From positions 1-64,000 of the forward strand of contig JAAEUE010000392.1 in the NCBI GenBank assembly GCA_024227565.1: a DNA stretch of 64,000 bases, read 5' to 3'. The notes under the pieces are model-generated. The model was given only the letters and a program-made list of their open reading frames with translations, ran no database searches and was not told the DNA's origin. Shown piece after piece: positions 37,109 through 46,089 of the stretch. Position numbers and translations under genes: made by a program. The stretch comes from Alphaproteobacteria bacterium. Its GTDB lineage: Bacteria; Pseudomonadota; Alphaproteobacteria; Rhizobiales; CAJQND01. Each line of letters starts with the position of its first letter. Within the stretch, counting starts at the first letter, position 1.

Positions 37109-38932
37109 CTAGCGGTCTACCCGTCCAGGACTGCTTATAGGATCTTCTGACACTCTAGAGGCGACCGGTTTGATCTGAAGTTTCAAGCTATCGCTCGAAT
37201 TTGCAAGCTTCCGTGGCCCAGGGGTCTGGGCCCCCGCCCGGCAGCGGATGACCCTGCGGGAGCGGCCCTTTGTGCTCGACACAAGGGTTGGCTTTTGCAG
37301 GTAGCAGCCGCAACGGGCACCGCAGTTGATCTGCGCCTTGGCCAGCATTTTTGCCCGGTGCCAGACCGATCTGTTTTTGGGGCGGTCCGGCAAGCCATCA
37401 CAGGCAAACGCATAGCGGCAACGGCCGCGCCTGTGGGCGTATTGGTAGACCACTTCGCAGACACTGTTTGGAAAGTTGAAGCTTTCAACCCGGTGCAGGA
37501 TTTCTCGTGAAACCGCAACTTGATCACGCAGGTTCTTTCGGCCAGCCTCGTAGTAGATGGCGATCGCAAGACAGTATGTGTTCTGATCGAACGAGACCGT
37601 CTGCCTGGGAAGGTGGTTGCCGACCGGCGGACGATGAATGCGGGTCCTGGCCAATCTTGTACGCCGAAGTTTGGTCCTGGGTTTGGCGGCCTTGGCGGAG
37701 CGCTGCGTGCGTCGCCCGGTGGCTGTTGGCTTTCGCCTCGCCTTTTTCCGGATGCGGGCCTGGGGTGCGCTCTGCGGAGCAATGGTTGCCGTGTGGTCAG
37801 GTGCCCGCGCAATCTTTTCAGGTTTGGCCAGGGGCTGCGGTGCGCGCTCGTCAACAGTGCCTTCAACGGCAATTGAATCCGTCTTGGCAGTGTCTGCGGT
37901 CGGCTTTGTTTTTGCTTGCGCTGAAAGCCGAGGCGGATCGATCCGTGGCAACTCAACCGTTTTGCGTTCGCTGCTGGGTTTCTTCAGGGGCTTGGCACGC
38001 GGTACCGCAGGACGCAGAGATTGATCACCAGGTTGTTCCTGCGTTTGCGGGATCTGCACGACGACCGTTGGGGCTTGCTGCACGAGTTCAGGTTTGGTGC
38101 GCGGCACAGCTTTGGGCCTTGGCAACGCCTTTAGCTCTTCGGTGGGATCTTGAGGAATGCGGATAACCACCGACGGCGACTGCTTCGGGGTCTCGGCCTC
38201 CTTTGGGGGGACGATGATGCGGACTTCGGGCTCTTGCGTTTCAACCTTCGCCTGCCCGCTCGGCTTGGGGGCTGCGGGGGACGGAGCTTCGGCGGTGTCT
38301 CCGGCCTGAGGATCAGGCTCAACCGTTTTGGCCGGGTCGTTGTCTGCCTGTTGCTGGCCTTCATTTTCAGTCCCGGTTTCCAGCTTCCGGTCCTGAGCTG
38401 TTAAAGTGTCCTCACCGCGCGGTGGAACGTCCACATCGGTTTCTTGCGCCACGTTTGCTTCAGGTAGAGTGGCTTGATCTTCTGGCAATTTCTCTTTTGG
38501 CTGGCTCTCAAGTGGGGCCCTTGCTTCTTCAGGTGTGCCGGACTGTGAAGTCTGGGCCTCGCCGTTCTCTGTGTCGGCGGTTGGATCGTCGGCTGGAGGC
38601 GAGGGCTGCTCAGAGGCAACGGTTTCCTGTGTCTCCTTGTTTGGAGGTGTTTCAGAAACCACTTCTTGTTCTTGTTCTTCTTGAATGGGCTCTGAAGGTT
38701 CTGTGACTTTCGTTTTCGGAGGTGCTGCAGGCGACTTGACCACCGGAATAACGGGCTTTTGCGCAGCCAGGTTCGCCTGATCTGATTTTGATGGCAGCCA
38801 GCCCACGTAGAGAGCAGCAGCAAACACCACAAGCATCAGCGAGAGCGAATAGCCCGCCACTGAGATGACTTGCGTCGGAATAATATGATCTTTTTTGGCC
38901 ACGGCAGTCACAAAACTTACCCGCGCGGACAC
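37109..38932 (-). CDS. Membrane-anchored SleB/CwlJ-type cell wall hydrolase with long disordered region
   Basis: A 607-residue protein. One membrane helix near 25-45, then about 400 residues of disordered sequence very rich in Pro, Glu, Lys, Gln and Thr. Next comes a hydrolase-2 (SleB/CwlJ) domain of about 110 residues: CLAIAIYYEAGRKNLRDQVAV with the catalytic Glu of YYEA, then HRVESFNFPNSVCEVVYQ and CRYAFACDG. The usual closing motif of the family (ATHYHA...W) is absent; the C-terminus after CGCYLQKP is Arg/Ser-rich and unlike it. Likely a periplasmic peptidoglycan hydrolase that reaches across the periplasm on its linker. Confidence 0.75.
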   Translation of the reverse strand: MSARVSFVTAVAKKDHIIPTQVISVAGYSLSLMLVVFAAALYVGWLPSKSDQANLAAQKPVIPVVKSPAAPPKTKVTEPSEPIQEEQEQEVVSETPPNKETQETVASEQPSPPADDPTADTENGEAQTSQSGTPEEARAPLESQPKEKLPEDQATLPEANVAQETDVDVPPRGEDTLTAQDRKLETGTENEGQQQADNDPAKTVEPDPQAGDTAEAPSPAAPKPSGQAKVETQEPEVRIIVPPKEAETPKQSPSVVIRIPQDPTEELKALPRPKAVPRTKPELVQQAPTVVVQIPQTQEQPGDQSLRPAVPRAKPLKKPSSERKTVELPRIDPPRLSAQAKTKPTADTAKTDSIAVEGTVDERAPQPLAKPEKIARAPDHTATIAPQSAPQARIRKKARRKPTATGRRTQRSAKAAKPRTKLRRTRLARTRIHRPPVGNHLPRQTVSFDQNTYCLAIAIYYEAGRKNLRDQVAVSREILHRVESFNFPNSVCEVVYQYAHRRGRCRYAFACDGLPDRPKNRSVWHRAKMLAKAQINCGARCGCYLQKPTLVSSTKGRSRRVIRCRAGAQTPGPRKLANSSDSLKLQIKPVASRVSEDPISSPGRVDR

Positions 38933-39222
38933 AAAAATTGAACGTTCACCATACCCTAGGCCCCACCCAAATAGGATGCTGCGTCCTTGGACGCATGTGC
39001 CTCGATAAGCATCCGTTTGCCGTCTTCATGATTTTCCGAGCGCAGCCCCACCCCAGGACGCTCTGGAAAGCTGCATATTGTCTTGTTGCTGACGGGCTGT
39101 CAAACCCAACCTCACCCAAAAAAGCAAGGTTAGTGTGGGGTTTTGCACTGTTAAACGACGGAAACGCACTCAAGGGGCGAAATTGGCAGTCGAAAAGTGC
39201 GTTTGCAGTGATATTGGGGCGT

Positions 39223-41037
39223 TTAGCGCGCCAAGGGCTGAGTTGCCGCCATCAGCCATTCCAGGTCTGCTCCGTCCAGTTGAGACGACAATTTGGTGCG
39301 CACGTCCAAGTGGTAGCTGTTCAGCCAGTCCAGTTCCGCATCGTCCAGCAGAGACACAGAAACAGGCGCGGTGTCGATGGGGCAGAACGTGATCGTTTCA
39401 AAGCCATACATCGTCCGCTCTTCGCCAGGACCTTTTGGGGTTTCGCTGACAATGACCAGGTTTTCGATCCGGATGCCGAACGCATCCTGTTTGTAATAGC
39501 CCGGTTCGTTGGACAGAATCATGCCTGGCTCAAGCGCAACCGACCCGGTCTTGGCAATCCTCTGTGGGCCTTCATGCACCGACAGGAAGCTACCCACCCC
39601 GTGCCCCGTGCCATGATCGAAATCGAGACCGGCCTCCCAAAGCGCCAGGCGGGCAAGCGTATCCAGCTGTGCGCCGTTCGTGCCTTTCGGGAAACGCGCG
39701 GTGGCAATTGCGATGTGCCCCTTCAACACCCGGGTGTAGCGGTCTGACATTTCGCTGGTTGGTGTTCCGATGGCAACAGTACGGGTTATGTCAGTGGTAC
39801 CGTCCTGATATTGGGCGCCAGAATCGATCAAATAAAGCGTGCCGTCTTCAAGCGTAAGGTCAGAGGCCTCGCTCACCCGGTAATGCGGCAGGGCGGCATG
39901 CGGCCCGGCGCCGGATATGCTGTCGAAACTGATCTCCTTGAGCAAACCCGTCTCCGCCCGGCAGGCTTCCAACTTTGTCGCTGCCGCAATCTCGGTAATT
40001 TGGCCTGAAGGCGCTTCGCGCGCCAGCCAACGAAAGAACGTCACCATGGCGGCCCCATCGCGCACATGGGCGACCCGTGCACCTTCCTGTTCAACCGGGT
40101 TCTTGATGGCTTTCGGCAGCAAGCAAGGATCTGCCCCGGTGACCACGTGCGCTCCGCCGGCCACCAGAGCGGTTTCAATGGCCTGGGCACACCAAGCTGG
40201 GTCAATCAGGACCTTCTTGCCCGTGAGATCGCCCAGGCTCGCTTCAAACTCATCTGTGGGTCTGAGTTCAACCAAGCCGTCGAGTTGGCGCAGCAGATCT
40301 TCATCAAGGCGCGCCTTATCGATGAACAACTGGGCGGTGCCGCCCCGCCGCAGTATGGCAAAGGCCAGGCAGATCGGCGTGTGGGGTACATCTGAACCCC
40401 TGAGGTTGAACGCCCATGCGATGGATTCCGGGGTCGTCAGAACCGACGCATCGGCACCGGCTGTCTTCAGGGCTTCCGCCAGCACATCAGCTTTGTCTGC
40501 GCCGCTCTGACCTGCATACTGGGTCGGGTGGGCGTAAACCGGAGCGCTGGGCCTTTCCGGCTGGTCCTGCCAAACCGCATCGATGGGGTTCGTCTCGACC
40601 GGCACCAGCTCAGCATCCACCTTCCGGCAAGCTGTGCGCAGCAGCTTGACCCCGTTCACCGTGTGCAGCCAGGGATCATAGCCCAGCTTGCTTCCCGGTC
40701 TAAGCTGCGCGGCGATCCATTTGGTGACCGGCTCTTCAATCAAATGACATTGCTCATAGATCGTGCCATCGGTCTGCTCTTCAGCCTGCACGGTGTAACG
40801 GCCATCAACAAACACAGCTGCCTTGTCTGCCAGAACAGCCGCTGCCCCTGCTGATCCGGTAAAGCCGGTCAGCCAGGCAAGTCGTTCGGCATGGGCCCCA
40901 ACATATTCGCCCTGATGTTCATCGGAGCGGGGCACAACAAAGCCGTGTAGCTGGCGGGCGAGAAGTTCTTGGCGCAAAGCTTCGGTGCGCTTTGCGCTCT
41001 GTTCGCCTTGGCTTTTATCGGTGAATGATTGGAACAT
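39223..41037 (-). CDS. Xaa-Pro aminopeptidase (M24B, aminopeptidase P type)
   Basis: A 604-residue cytoplasmic metallopeptidase removing an N-terminal residue before proline. It has the three-domain layout of the long (eukaryote-like) aminopeptidase P: two creatinase-type N-terminal domains, then the pita-bread domain with metal ligands in LIDSGAQYQDGTTDITRT (two Asp), GTGHGVGSFLSVHEGP (His), LSNEPGYY (Glu) and IRIENLVIV (Glu). Start MFQSFTD at 41037. Confidence 0.92.
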   Translation of the reverse strand: MFQSFTDKSQGEQSAKRTEALRQELLARQLHGFVVPRSDEHQGEYVGAHAERLAWLTGFTGSAGAAAVLADKAAVFVDGRYTVQAEEQTDGTIYEQCHLIEEPVTKWIAAQLRPGSKLGYDPWLHTVNGVKLLRTACRKVDAELVPVETNPIDAVWQDQPERPSAPVYAHPTQYAGQSGADKADVLAEALKTAGADASVLTTPESIAWAFNLRGSDVPHTPICLAFAILRRGGTAQLFIDKARLDEDLLRQLDGLVELRPTDEFEASLGDLTGKKVLIDPAWCAQAIETALVAGGAHVVTGADPCLLPKAIKNPVEQEGARVAHVRDGAAMVTFFRWLAREAPSGQITEIAAATKLEACRAETGLLKEISFDSISGAGPHAALPHYRVSEASDLTLEDGTLYLIDSGAQYQDGTTDITRTVAIGTPTSEMSDRYTRVLKGHIAIATARFPKGTNGAQLDTLARLALWEAGLDFDHGTGHGVGSFLSVHEGPQRIAKTGSVALEPGMILSNEPGYYKQDAFGIRIENLVIVSETPKGPGEERTMYGFETITFCPIDTAPVSVSLLDDAELDWLNSYHLDVRTKLSSQLDGADLEWLMAATQPLAR

Positions 41038-41437
41038 GGGACGGTTCTAGTGCGCGGCCATTTGTTGTGCAATCGGGCAATTGAGTTTGGCTGCATTTTC
41101 CTCTGAGTTTCGCCTTTATTGCTGCAAATTCTCCGCGAAACAATGGCTACGCTCCAGAGGTGGAAACTGCCCCAACGTCACCTCTGATTTGGCGTGAATT
41201 GAAGCATGAAATGTCCAGATTAGGGTTGTTTTTTCATAAACTTAACGGGAATTAACCTGCTATGCATTTCTTGCAATGCTGCTTTGCGAAAACAGCGCTG
41301 GTGGACCGCCGCGAAAGGCCTACATAGGCATCAGTTCAAAGACGCCGAGCAACAAACATCTTATCGGCGCCCGAGACACTCGGATCAACCAATTCAGCAG
41401 CAATGGTGCTGCTGTGGCTTAAAATGGAGTAAAGCCC
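41038..41437. other. 400-bp intergenic region between pepP-type gene and DUF1127 gene
   Basis: A divergent promoter region. It contains TTAA-N6-TTAACC at 41242-41257, near the CtrA consensus but one base short in spacing. A small stem (CAGCAGC/GCTGCTG) lies near 41397-41416, just before the ribosome-binding site GGAG of the DUF1127 gene. No additional ORF with protein-like composition was seen. Confidence 0.45.
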
Positions 41438-41656
41438 ATGGTCTACGCAACCGCAGTAAACAGCAAGGCCTTTTTCGGACCAGAGTCGAAGGGCATTTTC
41501 AATCTTCCAACCCGCGCATGGACAGCCATCGTGTCCTACTTCGAGATGAAAGCCGCACAGCGTCAACTCGAAACTCTCGATGACCGTCTTCTTGCCGACA
41601 TCGGTATTGAGCGTGCAGACATCCAAACCAAGGTTTGGGGCGGTTACAACGTTTGA
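41438..41656 (+). CDS. DUF1127 small protein
   Basis: A 72-residue protein whose C-terminal half, YFEMKAAQRQLETLDDRLLADIGIERADI, is the DUF1127 motif: an amphipathic helix ending in LDDRLLADIG. Such short proteins are abundant in alphaproteobacteria, and some bind RNA or affect phosphate and RNA metabolism. Preceded by GGAG in ATGGAGTAAAGCCC. Followed by a good intrinsic terminator. Confidence 0.85.
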   Translation: MVYATAVNSKAFFGPESKGIFNLPTRAWTAIVSYFEMKAAQRQLETLDDRLLADIGIERADIQTKVWGGYNV

Positions 41657-41761
41657 AAGGCTCCGGCCTCGAACGCAGGCTTGAAGGAACTGGCAGATAG
41701 CCACCCGGCCACAGTGATGGCCTCCCTTCTTGCCTCACCGTTCGGCAAGTAACTTGCGCAG

Positions 41762-41794
41762 GCGCCTCCGGGAAACCGGGGGCGCTTTTGTTTT
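41762..41794 (+). terminator. Intrinsic terminator after the DUF1127 gene
   Basis: GCGCCTCCGG (41762-41771), GAAA loop, CCGGGGGCGC (41776-41785, one G-T pair), followed by TTTTGTTTT. It lies between the convergent DUF1127 and prmA genes. Confidence 0.85.
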
Positions 41795-41803
41795 GTCTGT
41801 GTG

Positions 41804-42676
41804 TCAAACCTGGCTGCGGTCCAGCAACAGGGTTGACCAGCCTTCCAAGCGCCAGCGCTTGCGAAGCGTAAGGCCGAAGGGCCGGTAACTCCCCAGCAGC
41901 CTGCTCTCTTGATCAACGGTGATGCCCGACAAGATCAGGCAGCCGCCAGGTGCCACGCACGGTGCCAGATCTGCTTTCATGTCCATCAGTGGTTTGGCCA
42001 AGATGTTGGCCATCGCCAATTGTGCTGGCGTGAAGGCCCGAATTTGGGGATGGCTGGTTCCTTTCGCCACGACAGTTTGCACCAGGCTTCCGGCCCGGTT
42101 GCTTTGGGCGTTTGCCTGCGCAACGTCGATGGCCACCGGGTCTACATCGCTTGCAAGGGCCCGTCGTTTGGTTGCCAAGGCAAAGGCAATGGCCAGAACG
42201 GCCGAGCCGCACCCCACATCCAGAACCGTTTCCGGCTGCTTGCGGTTGAGCAGATCGTCCAGGGCCAAAAGGCAGCCCCGGGTGGTGCCGTGGTGGCCTG
42301 TGCCGAAGGCCTGGCCGGCCTGTATTTCAATGCTCACCCCGCTGGCAGGGCGGCGTGCCCGGTCGTGCGCGCCGTGAACAAAGAAACGGCCTGCTTGGAT
42401 GGGGGCAAGCTGGCTCTGGCTATGGCTCACCCAATCGGTATCTGGGAGTTTCTCTGTCGTGAGCGGTTGGCGGCCAAACAGGCGCCCAAGCTCGGTCTGG
42501 TCCGGTGCCTGGCCCTGAAAATAGATCTCAACGCACCACTGCTGGTTTACTGGGTCCTTCTCATAGGCGCTCACCACCGCGTCATCGTCCAGAAGCGCAG
42601 TATCAATCTGGTCTGCAAGGCTTTCTGCATCGGTTTGTTGCAATAAAGCTGTTGAGACCTTCCATGTTTGTGCCAT
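41804..42676 (-). CDS. prmA: Ribosomal protein L11 methyltransferase PrmA
   Basis: A 290-residue SAM-dependent methyltransferase that trimethylates ribosomal protein L11. Start at MAQTWKVS (42676); the frame is open upstream but not protein-like. A substrate-recognition N-terminal domain precedes GQAFGTGHHGTTRGCLLAL, motif I TVLDVGCGSAVLAIAFA and MANILAKPLMDM, which matches the PrmA NxxA/PL motif. Convergent with the DUF1127 gene. Confidence 0.92.
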   Translation of the reverse strand: MAQTWKVSTALLQQTDAESLADQIDTALLDDDAVVSAYEKDPVNQQWCVEIYFQGQAPDQTELGRLFGRQPLTTEKLPDTDWVSHSQSQLAPIQAGRFFVHGAHDRARRPASGVSIEIQAGQAFGTGHHGTTRGCLLALDDLLNRKQPETVLDVGCGSAVLAIAFALATKRRALASDVDPVAIDVAQANAQSNRAGSLVQTVVAKGTSHPQIRAFTPAQLAMANILAKPLMDMKADLAPCVAPGGCLILSGITVDQESRLLGSYRPFGLTLRKRWRLEGWSTLLLDRSQV

Positions 42677-42733
42677 AAGCCTATTCGCCGCCGCTCTCAC
42701 AGTCCTGCCCAATTGGCTTTCTAAGAGACCCGT

Positions 42734-43093
42734 ATGATACAAAAAAGCAACCCAAGCAAATTGGCCCTTCTTTGCGGATGTGCAGCAGCCTTGCTGTTGA
42801 TCAGCGATATTGAGGCCTCCGCGCAAAACCAAAAACGCTCAGAAGCGTATTTTATGACCCGTGCCGAACGTGCTGCCCGGGTGAGCTGCAGCAAGGAAAA
42901 AACGCCGAAAAGAACCAGCAGTTGTCGTAAAAAGCAGATGGCGGCGGCCCGCAGAGTTGTCTCCTACATTAAAGGCGGGAACAGAGAAAGACGCCTGAAG
43001 CGCACGCTCGGTTGCCTGCAGAAGGTGCAGGTTTTGCCAGTGCGGTTGCGCAGACGAGGCATGCTCTGGGTGGAGAGATGCGCCAAGCGCTGA
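42734..43093 (+). CDS. Small basic secreted hypothetical protein
   Basis: A 119-residue protein with a signal peptide (hydrophobic core LALLCGCAAALLLIS, probable cleavage after ASA near 30). The mature part is very basic, with Lys/Arg-rich stretches and three cysteines (VSCSKEK, SSCRKK, LGCLQK, plus one near the C-terminus). Family not recognised. Divergent from prmA (57-bp gap). Confidence 0.55.
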   Translation: MIQKSNPSKLALLCGCAAALLLISDIEASAQNQKRSEAYFMTRAERAARVSCSKEKTPKRTSSCRKKQMAAARRVVSYIKGGNRERRLKRTLGCLQKVQVLPVRLRRRGMLWVERCAKR

Positions 43094-43199
43094 GCGGGCC
43101 CGTCTAAACCCTGTCGTAGTTTCACGTTGATCCTTGCTGTAGGCTGAGGCACACCTATCTTGCACGAATGGGCTCGACGAACAGGCGAACGGAATTCAC

Positions 43200-44006
43200 A
43201 TGGGGATCTTTGCCCGTCTACGCGAAGCGGTGCGCGGCGTTGCGACCGAACACCCTAACGCACCAAAACATTTAGGCGAAGCGGCACTGGACACCGCCGA
43301 CAGCGCAGACATGCACGCCTCCGGTTCCCATGAGCCAGAACCTGTGCTGGATGGAATACGCCTTGAGGTGGGCTATGAGGACGCTGACGGGCGCCGCACA
43401 AACCGCCTGGTGACCTGCAAACGCATCGTTCATTCAGGCGACGGTGACAGATTGCTGGCCTTCTGCCGTGCCCGGCGCACAGACAGAACCTTTCTGCTCG
43501 ACCGCATCGTTGAGGCAGCGGACCATGGCACCGGCCAGCGGATAAAGGATATCCGTGCCTTCTTTGCGCCCTTCCTGGAGCAGGCCGGGGAACTGTCTGA
43601 CGATCATGGCACAACGCGAAAAGTGTTGGTGGCGTTGGCTGATGAGCTGCGCATTCTGGCCTTCATTGCCAAGGCAGACCAGACACTCCACCAGGCCGAA
43701 GACAATCTGATCTCCGTGTTTGTGAGAAAGCGGACCGAGGGCCTTGGCCACGAGGTTGCGGGAAACTACGATCATGCCAAGGTGATGGATTGGTTCCGCC
43801 ATCAGGCCCCAGACATTGAGGCCATTGAGCGCTCCGTATTGCGCGTGGCCAAACGCTCAGAGGCACAACTGGGCCATATCTGGGAGCTGGCGGCCAAAGT
43901 CATGGAGGCTGACGGAACCGTGCTGCCTGAAGAGCTTGACCGGCTTCATGCACTGGCCCAGGCGCTTGACCATGCTCTGTCGGAACTCAGGAAGAGCTCA
44001 CAGTAG
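43200..44006 (+). CDS. WYL-like plus TerB-like two-domain protein
   Basis: A 268-residue protein. Residues about 48-105 (LEVGYEDADGRRTNRLVTCKRI ... FCRARRTDRTFLLDRI, written here in two parts) resemble a WYL-type ligand-binding beta domain. The C-terminal half (about 120-265) is all-helical with acidic pairs (KADQTLHQAEDNLI and MEADGTVLPEELDRL) that resemble the paired metal-binding motifs of TerB/DjlA-like domains. There is no helix-turn-helix, so it is not an ordinary WYL repressor. Function unknown; a sensor or adaptor role is inference. Confidence 0.65.
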   Translation: MGIFARLREAVRGVATEHPNAPKHLGEAALDTADSADMHASGSHEPEPVLDGIRLEVGYEDADGRRTNRLVTCKRIVHSGDGDRLLAFCRARRTDRTFLLDRIVEAADHGTGQRIKDIRAFFAPFLEQAGELSDDHGTTRKVLVALADELRILAFIAKADQTLHQAEDNLISVFVRKRTEGLGHEVAGNYDHAKVMDWFRHQAPDIEAIERSVLRVAKRSEAQLGHIWELAAKVMEADGTVLPEELDRLHALAQALDHALSELRKSSQ

Positions 44007-44020
44007 GGCCGCACACCAGG

Positions 44021-45139
44021 CTAAAGCCAAGGCGGATGAGGGGTTTCAAGTCCGGCTATCCGGCTCACGGCCAGCCGCTGGATGGCCGGCACTTTCAACA
44101 GCAACGGCGCAACCGTGTTCTGCAAGAACCGCTGGAAAGCACCGCGCTGGGTCAATTGCTCGGTTTGGGTTTGGGTGAATTTCAGCACCTGTGCCCCAAT
44201 GGGGTGGCGCATGGCCGTGTAGTCGTCGGTTTTGCCCTGTTCCATAAGCCAGGCAAGAGTGGCTGCGTCCTCAATGCCCAAATTCATGCCGCGACCGCCA
44301 ACCGGCGAATGGATGTGGGCCGCATCGCCGGCCAGAAAGGTTCGGCCTGATTGATAGGTTTCCACCTGGCGGTAGCTGATTTTGAAGGCTGATTCCCAAA
44401 TGACATCCTTCACCTTGGCGCTGGGCGGCAAATGGTTCAGCAGGTCCGGGTAATTGCTGACAAACCGCCCATGGCCCTCCGAGATGGGGATGAACCCCAC
44501 AATCCGGTCTGCTTCAGCATGTATCACGCCGTGATCGAACGGGAAGGGCCAGTCGTCCAAGGTCACATCTGCCAGGCTGAAGGCCTGTGGCTCGGTTTCG
44601 CCGTCGAACGACAGTCCAAGAGATTTGCGCACCAGGGAATGGGCCCCATCCGCCCCAATCAGCAATTGGCTGGCATGTTCCTTGGTGCCAGCTTTTGATT
44701 GCAACTCACACTGTATGCCGTTCTCATTCTGCTCAAACTGGCGCAACTCGGTGAACCAATTGACCGTGCAGCCCAGCTCCCCCAGCCGGTCGATCAGCAG
44801 CTCTTCTGTGCGTGACTGGGGCAGCGACACCATGAAATTGAAGCGGTGGGGCAGATAGCGCATCTCCAGGCGCATAGTCTCCTTGGCGTCCTTGAGGAAA
44901 ATCATGCCGTTTATGCGTGTGCCCTCCGCAATGATCCGCTCAGTAACGCCGGAGGGCTCCAGAATGTCCAAGGTGCGGGCATTTACGGCCAATGCACGCG
45001 ATTCCGGGGTTGGCTCGCCGTCATCGTCGATGATCACTGGCTGAAACCCGCGGCGCATCAATTTAACCGCCACGGTCAGGCCAACCGGGCCACCGCCCGA
45101 GATCAGGATCGAAGTATCGGGTGTCATAAAATTAGTCAT
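44021..45139 (-). CDS. FAD-dependent aromatic-ring monooxygenase (PHBH fold)
   Basis: A 372-residue flavoprotein monooxygenase. N-terminal dinucleotide loop ILISGGGPVGLTVAVKL, the DG motif LLIGADGAHSLVRKSLG, and the FAD ribityl-binding motif FLAGDAAHIHSPVGGRGMNLGIEDA near residue 290 define the group A hydroxylase family. The substrate is probably a phenolic or ubiquinone-like compound; the sequence does not settle it. It is convergent with the WYL-TerB gene. Confidence 0.85.
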   Translation of the reverse strand: MTNFMTPDTSILISGGGPVGLTVAVKLMRRGFQPVIIDDDGEPTPESRALAVNARTLDILEPSGVTERIIAEGTRINGMIFLKDAKETMRLEMRYLPHRFNFMVSLPQSRTEELLIDRLGELGCTVNWFTELRQFEQNENGIQCELQSKAGTKEHASQLLIGADGAHSLVRKSLGLSFDGETEPQAFSLADVTLDDWPFPFDHGVIHAEADRIVGFIPISEGHGRFVSNYPDLLNHLPPSAKVKDVIWESAFKISYRQVETYQSGRTFLAGDAAHIHSPVGGRGMNLGIEDAATLAWLMEQGKTDDYTAMRHPIGAQVLKFTQTQTEQLTQRGAFQRFLQNTVAPLLLKVPAIQRLAVSRIAGLETPHPPWL

Positions 45140-45236
45140 ATCTCAAAATTTACTACAAGCGCATCATCCATGGCACATTGACGGAATGAGGGCGTGACGC
45201 CATATCTATAGTCCATGGTATTTGGAGACTAAATTC

Positions 45237-45881
45237 GTGTTTCGCTGGGCTTTTCTCTTTCTTATCGCCGGAATCCTCGTGTGGATGTTCGCTGACTCCA
45301 AAGCCACACGCGCGATCGGATTTGGGGTTTTGGCGGCCATTGCGGCCATATCAGGAGTGTTTTTCTACATTCTGGACCAACCAGAACGCAGACAGGCCTC
45401 TGAACTTGCGCCAGACAAGGCCATTGCCGAGGTCGAAGAGGTTACCCGGAAACTCGAAACGGCCCGTTTCGCCCTAAAACCCACCGATATTGCGCTTATG
45501 AACCGCAAACTTGCCCCGGGACAGAAAGTGGCCTGGAACGCCGGCGGGCAGCAGCAGCAATCGTCTGATTTGTTTCATTGGACCGTTTCAGGCGAAGCCA
45601 AAAACCTGTCACCGCAATATAGCGTCCAGAACCTGTCATTGCGTGTGCGGCTGTATGACTGCCCCGTGTTCTTCACCACGCCGGCCGAAGAAGCCCAGCT
45701 TGCCCAATTGTCGCGAGACTGCAGCTTGAGTGGACAGCGCACCTTGGGCTTGTACGACGTGAAAATCGCACCCGGCGCCACATATAAGTTCTCTGAACCG
45801 GTTGAATTCAACGATCAGATCGAGCCGCGCAACTGGCGTTATTGGGTGGAGGTCAGCAACGTTTCAGCAGTTGCTGAGTAA
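45237..45881 (+). CDS. Membrane-anchored hypothetical protein
   Basis: A 214-residue protein read from a GTG start at 45237, chosen because GGAG lies 9 nt upstream at 45224-45227; the TTG at 45222 is the alternative. Two adjacent membrane helices (about 4-20 and 26-46) are followed by a periplasmic or cytoplasmic domain of about 160 residues with a beta-rich character (HWTVSGEAKNLSPQYSVQNL) and two cysteines. The domain looks like one that carries a stated protein-interaction fold, but no family was recognised. Confidence 0.6.
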   Translation: MFRWAFLFLIAGILVWMFADSKATRAIGFGVLAAIAAISGVFFYILDQPERRQASELAPDKAIAEVEEVTRKLETARFALKPTDIALMNRKLAPGQKVAWNAGGQQQQSSDLFHWTVSGEAKNLSPQYSVQNLSLRVRLYDCPVFFTTPAEEAQLAQLSRDCSLSGQRTLGLYDVKIAPGATYKFSEPVEFNDQIEPRNWRYWVEVSNVSAVAE

Positions 45882-45945
45882 AGCGCATGCGGTCACCCCA
45901 TTTTGGGCCTAAAATTCAGGCTTTTCGCCGCTTCTGTCCCCTGTT

Positions 45946-45960
45946 TTAACCGTTAGTTAA
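45946..45960 (+). promoter_or_regulatory. Perfect CtrA-type box upstream of the 46090 gene
   Basis: TTAA (45946-45949), CCGTTAG, TTAA (45957-45960), followed by CC, exactly TTAA-N7-TTAA, 129 bp before the GTG start at 46090. This is the best match to the CtrA consensus in the window. Confidence 0.6.
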
Positions 45961-46089
45961 CCACAATCGTCTTCCTTACAGGGCAGTATCGTTGAGTCTT
46001 GTTGCTGGGTGGGGAGCGCGGGTTCATCAACGCGTGCACTCTCCCCATCTTCGGACATCTTGTGAACAGCCGAGGGGCGGGGATAACGC

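Noticed and set aside
37183..37330. Frameshift hypothesis for the end of the SleB-type gene
   Set aside because: The other two frames were read and neither restores a convincing ATHYHA-type motif, so the present frame was kept.
38938..39747. 269-residue plus-strand frame over the end of the aminopeptidase gene
   Set aside because: More than half lies antisense to the clear M24 catalytic region, and the translation lacks protein-like patterning.
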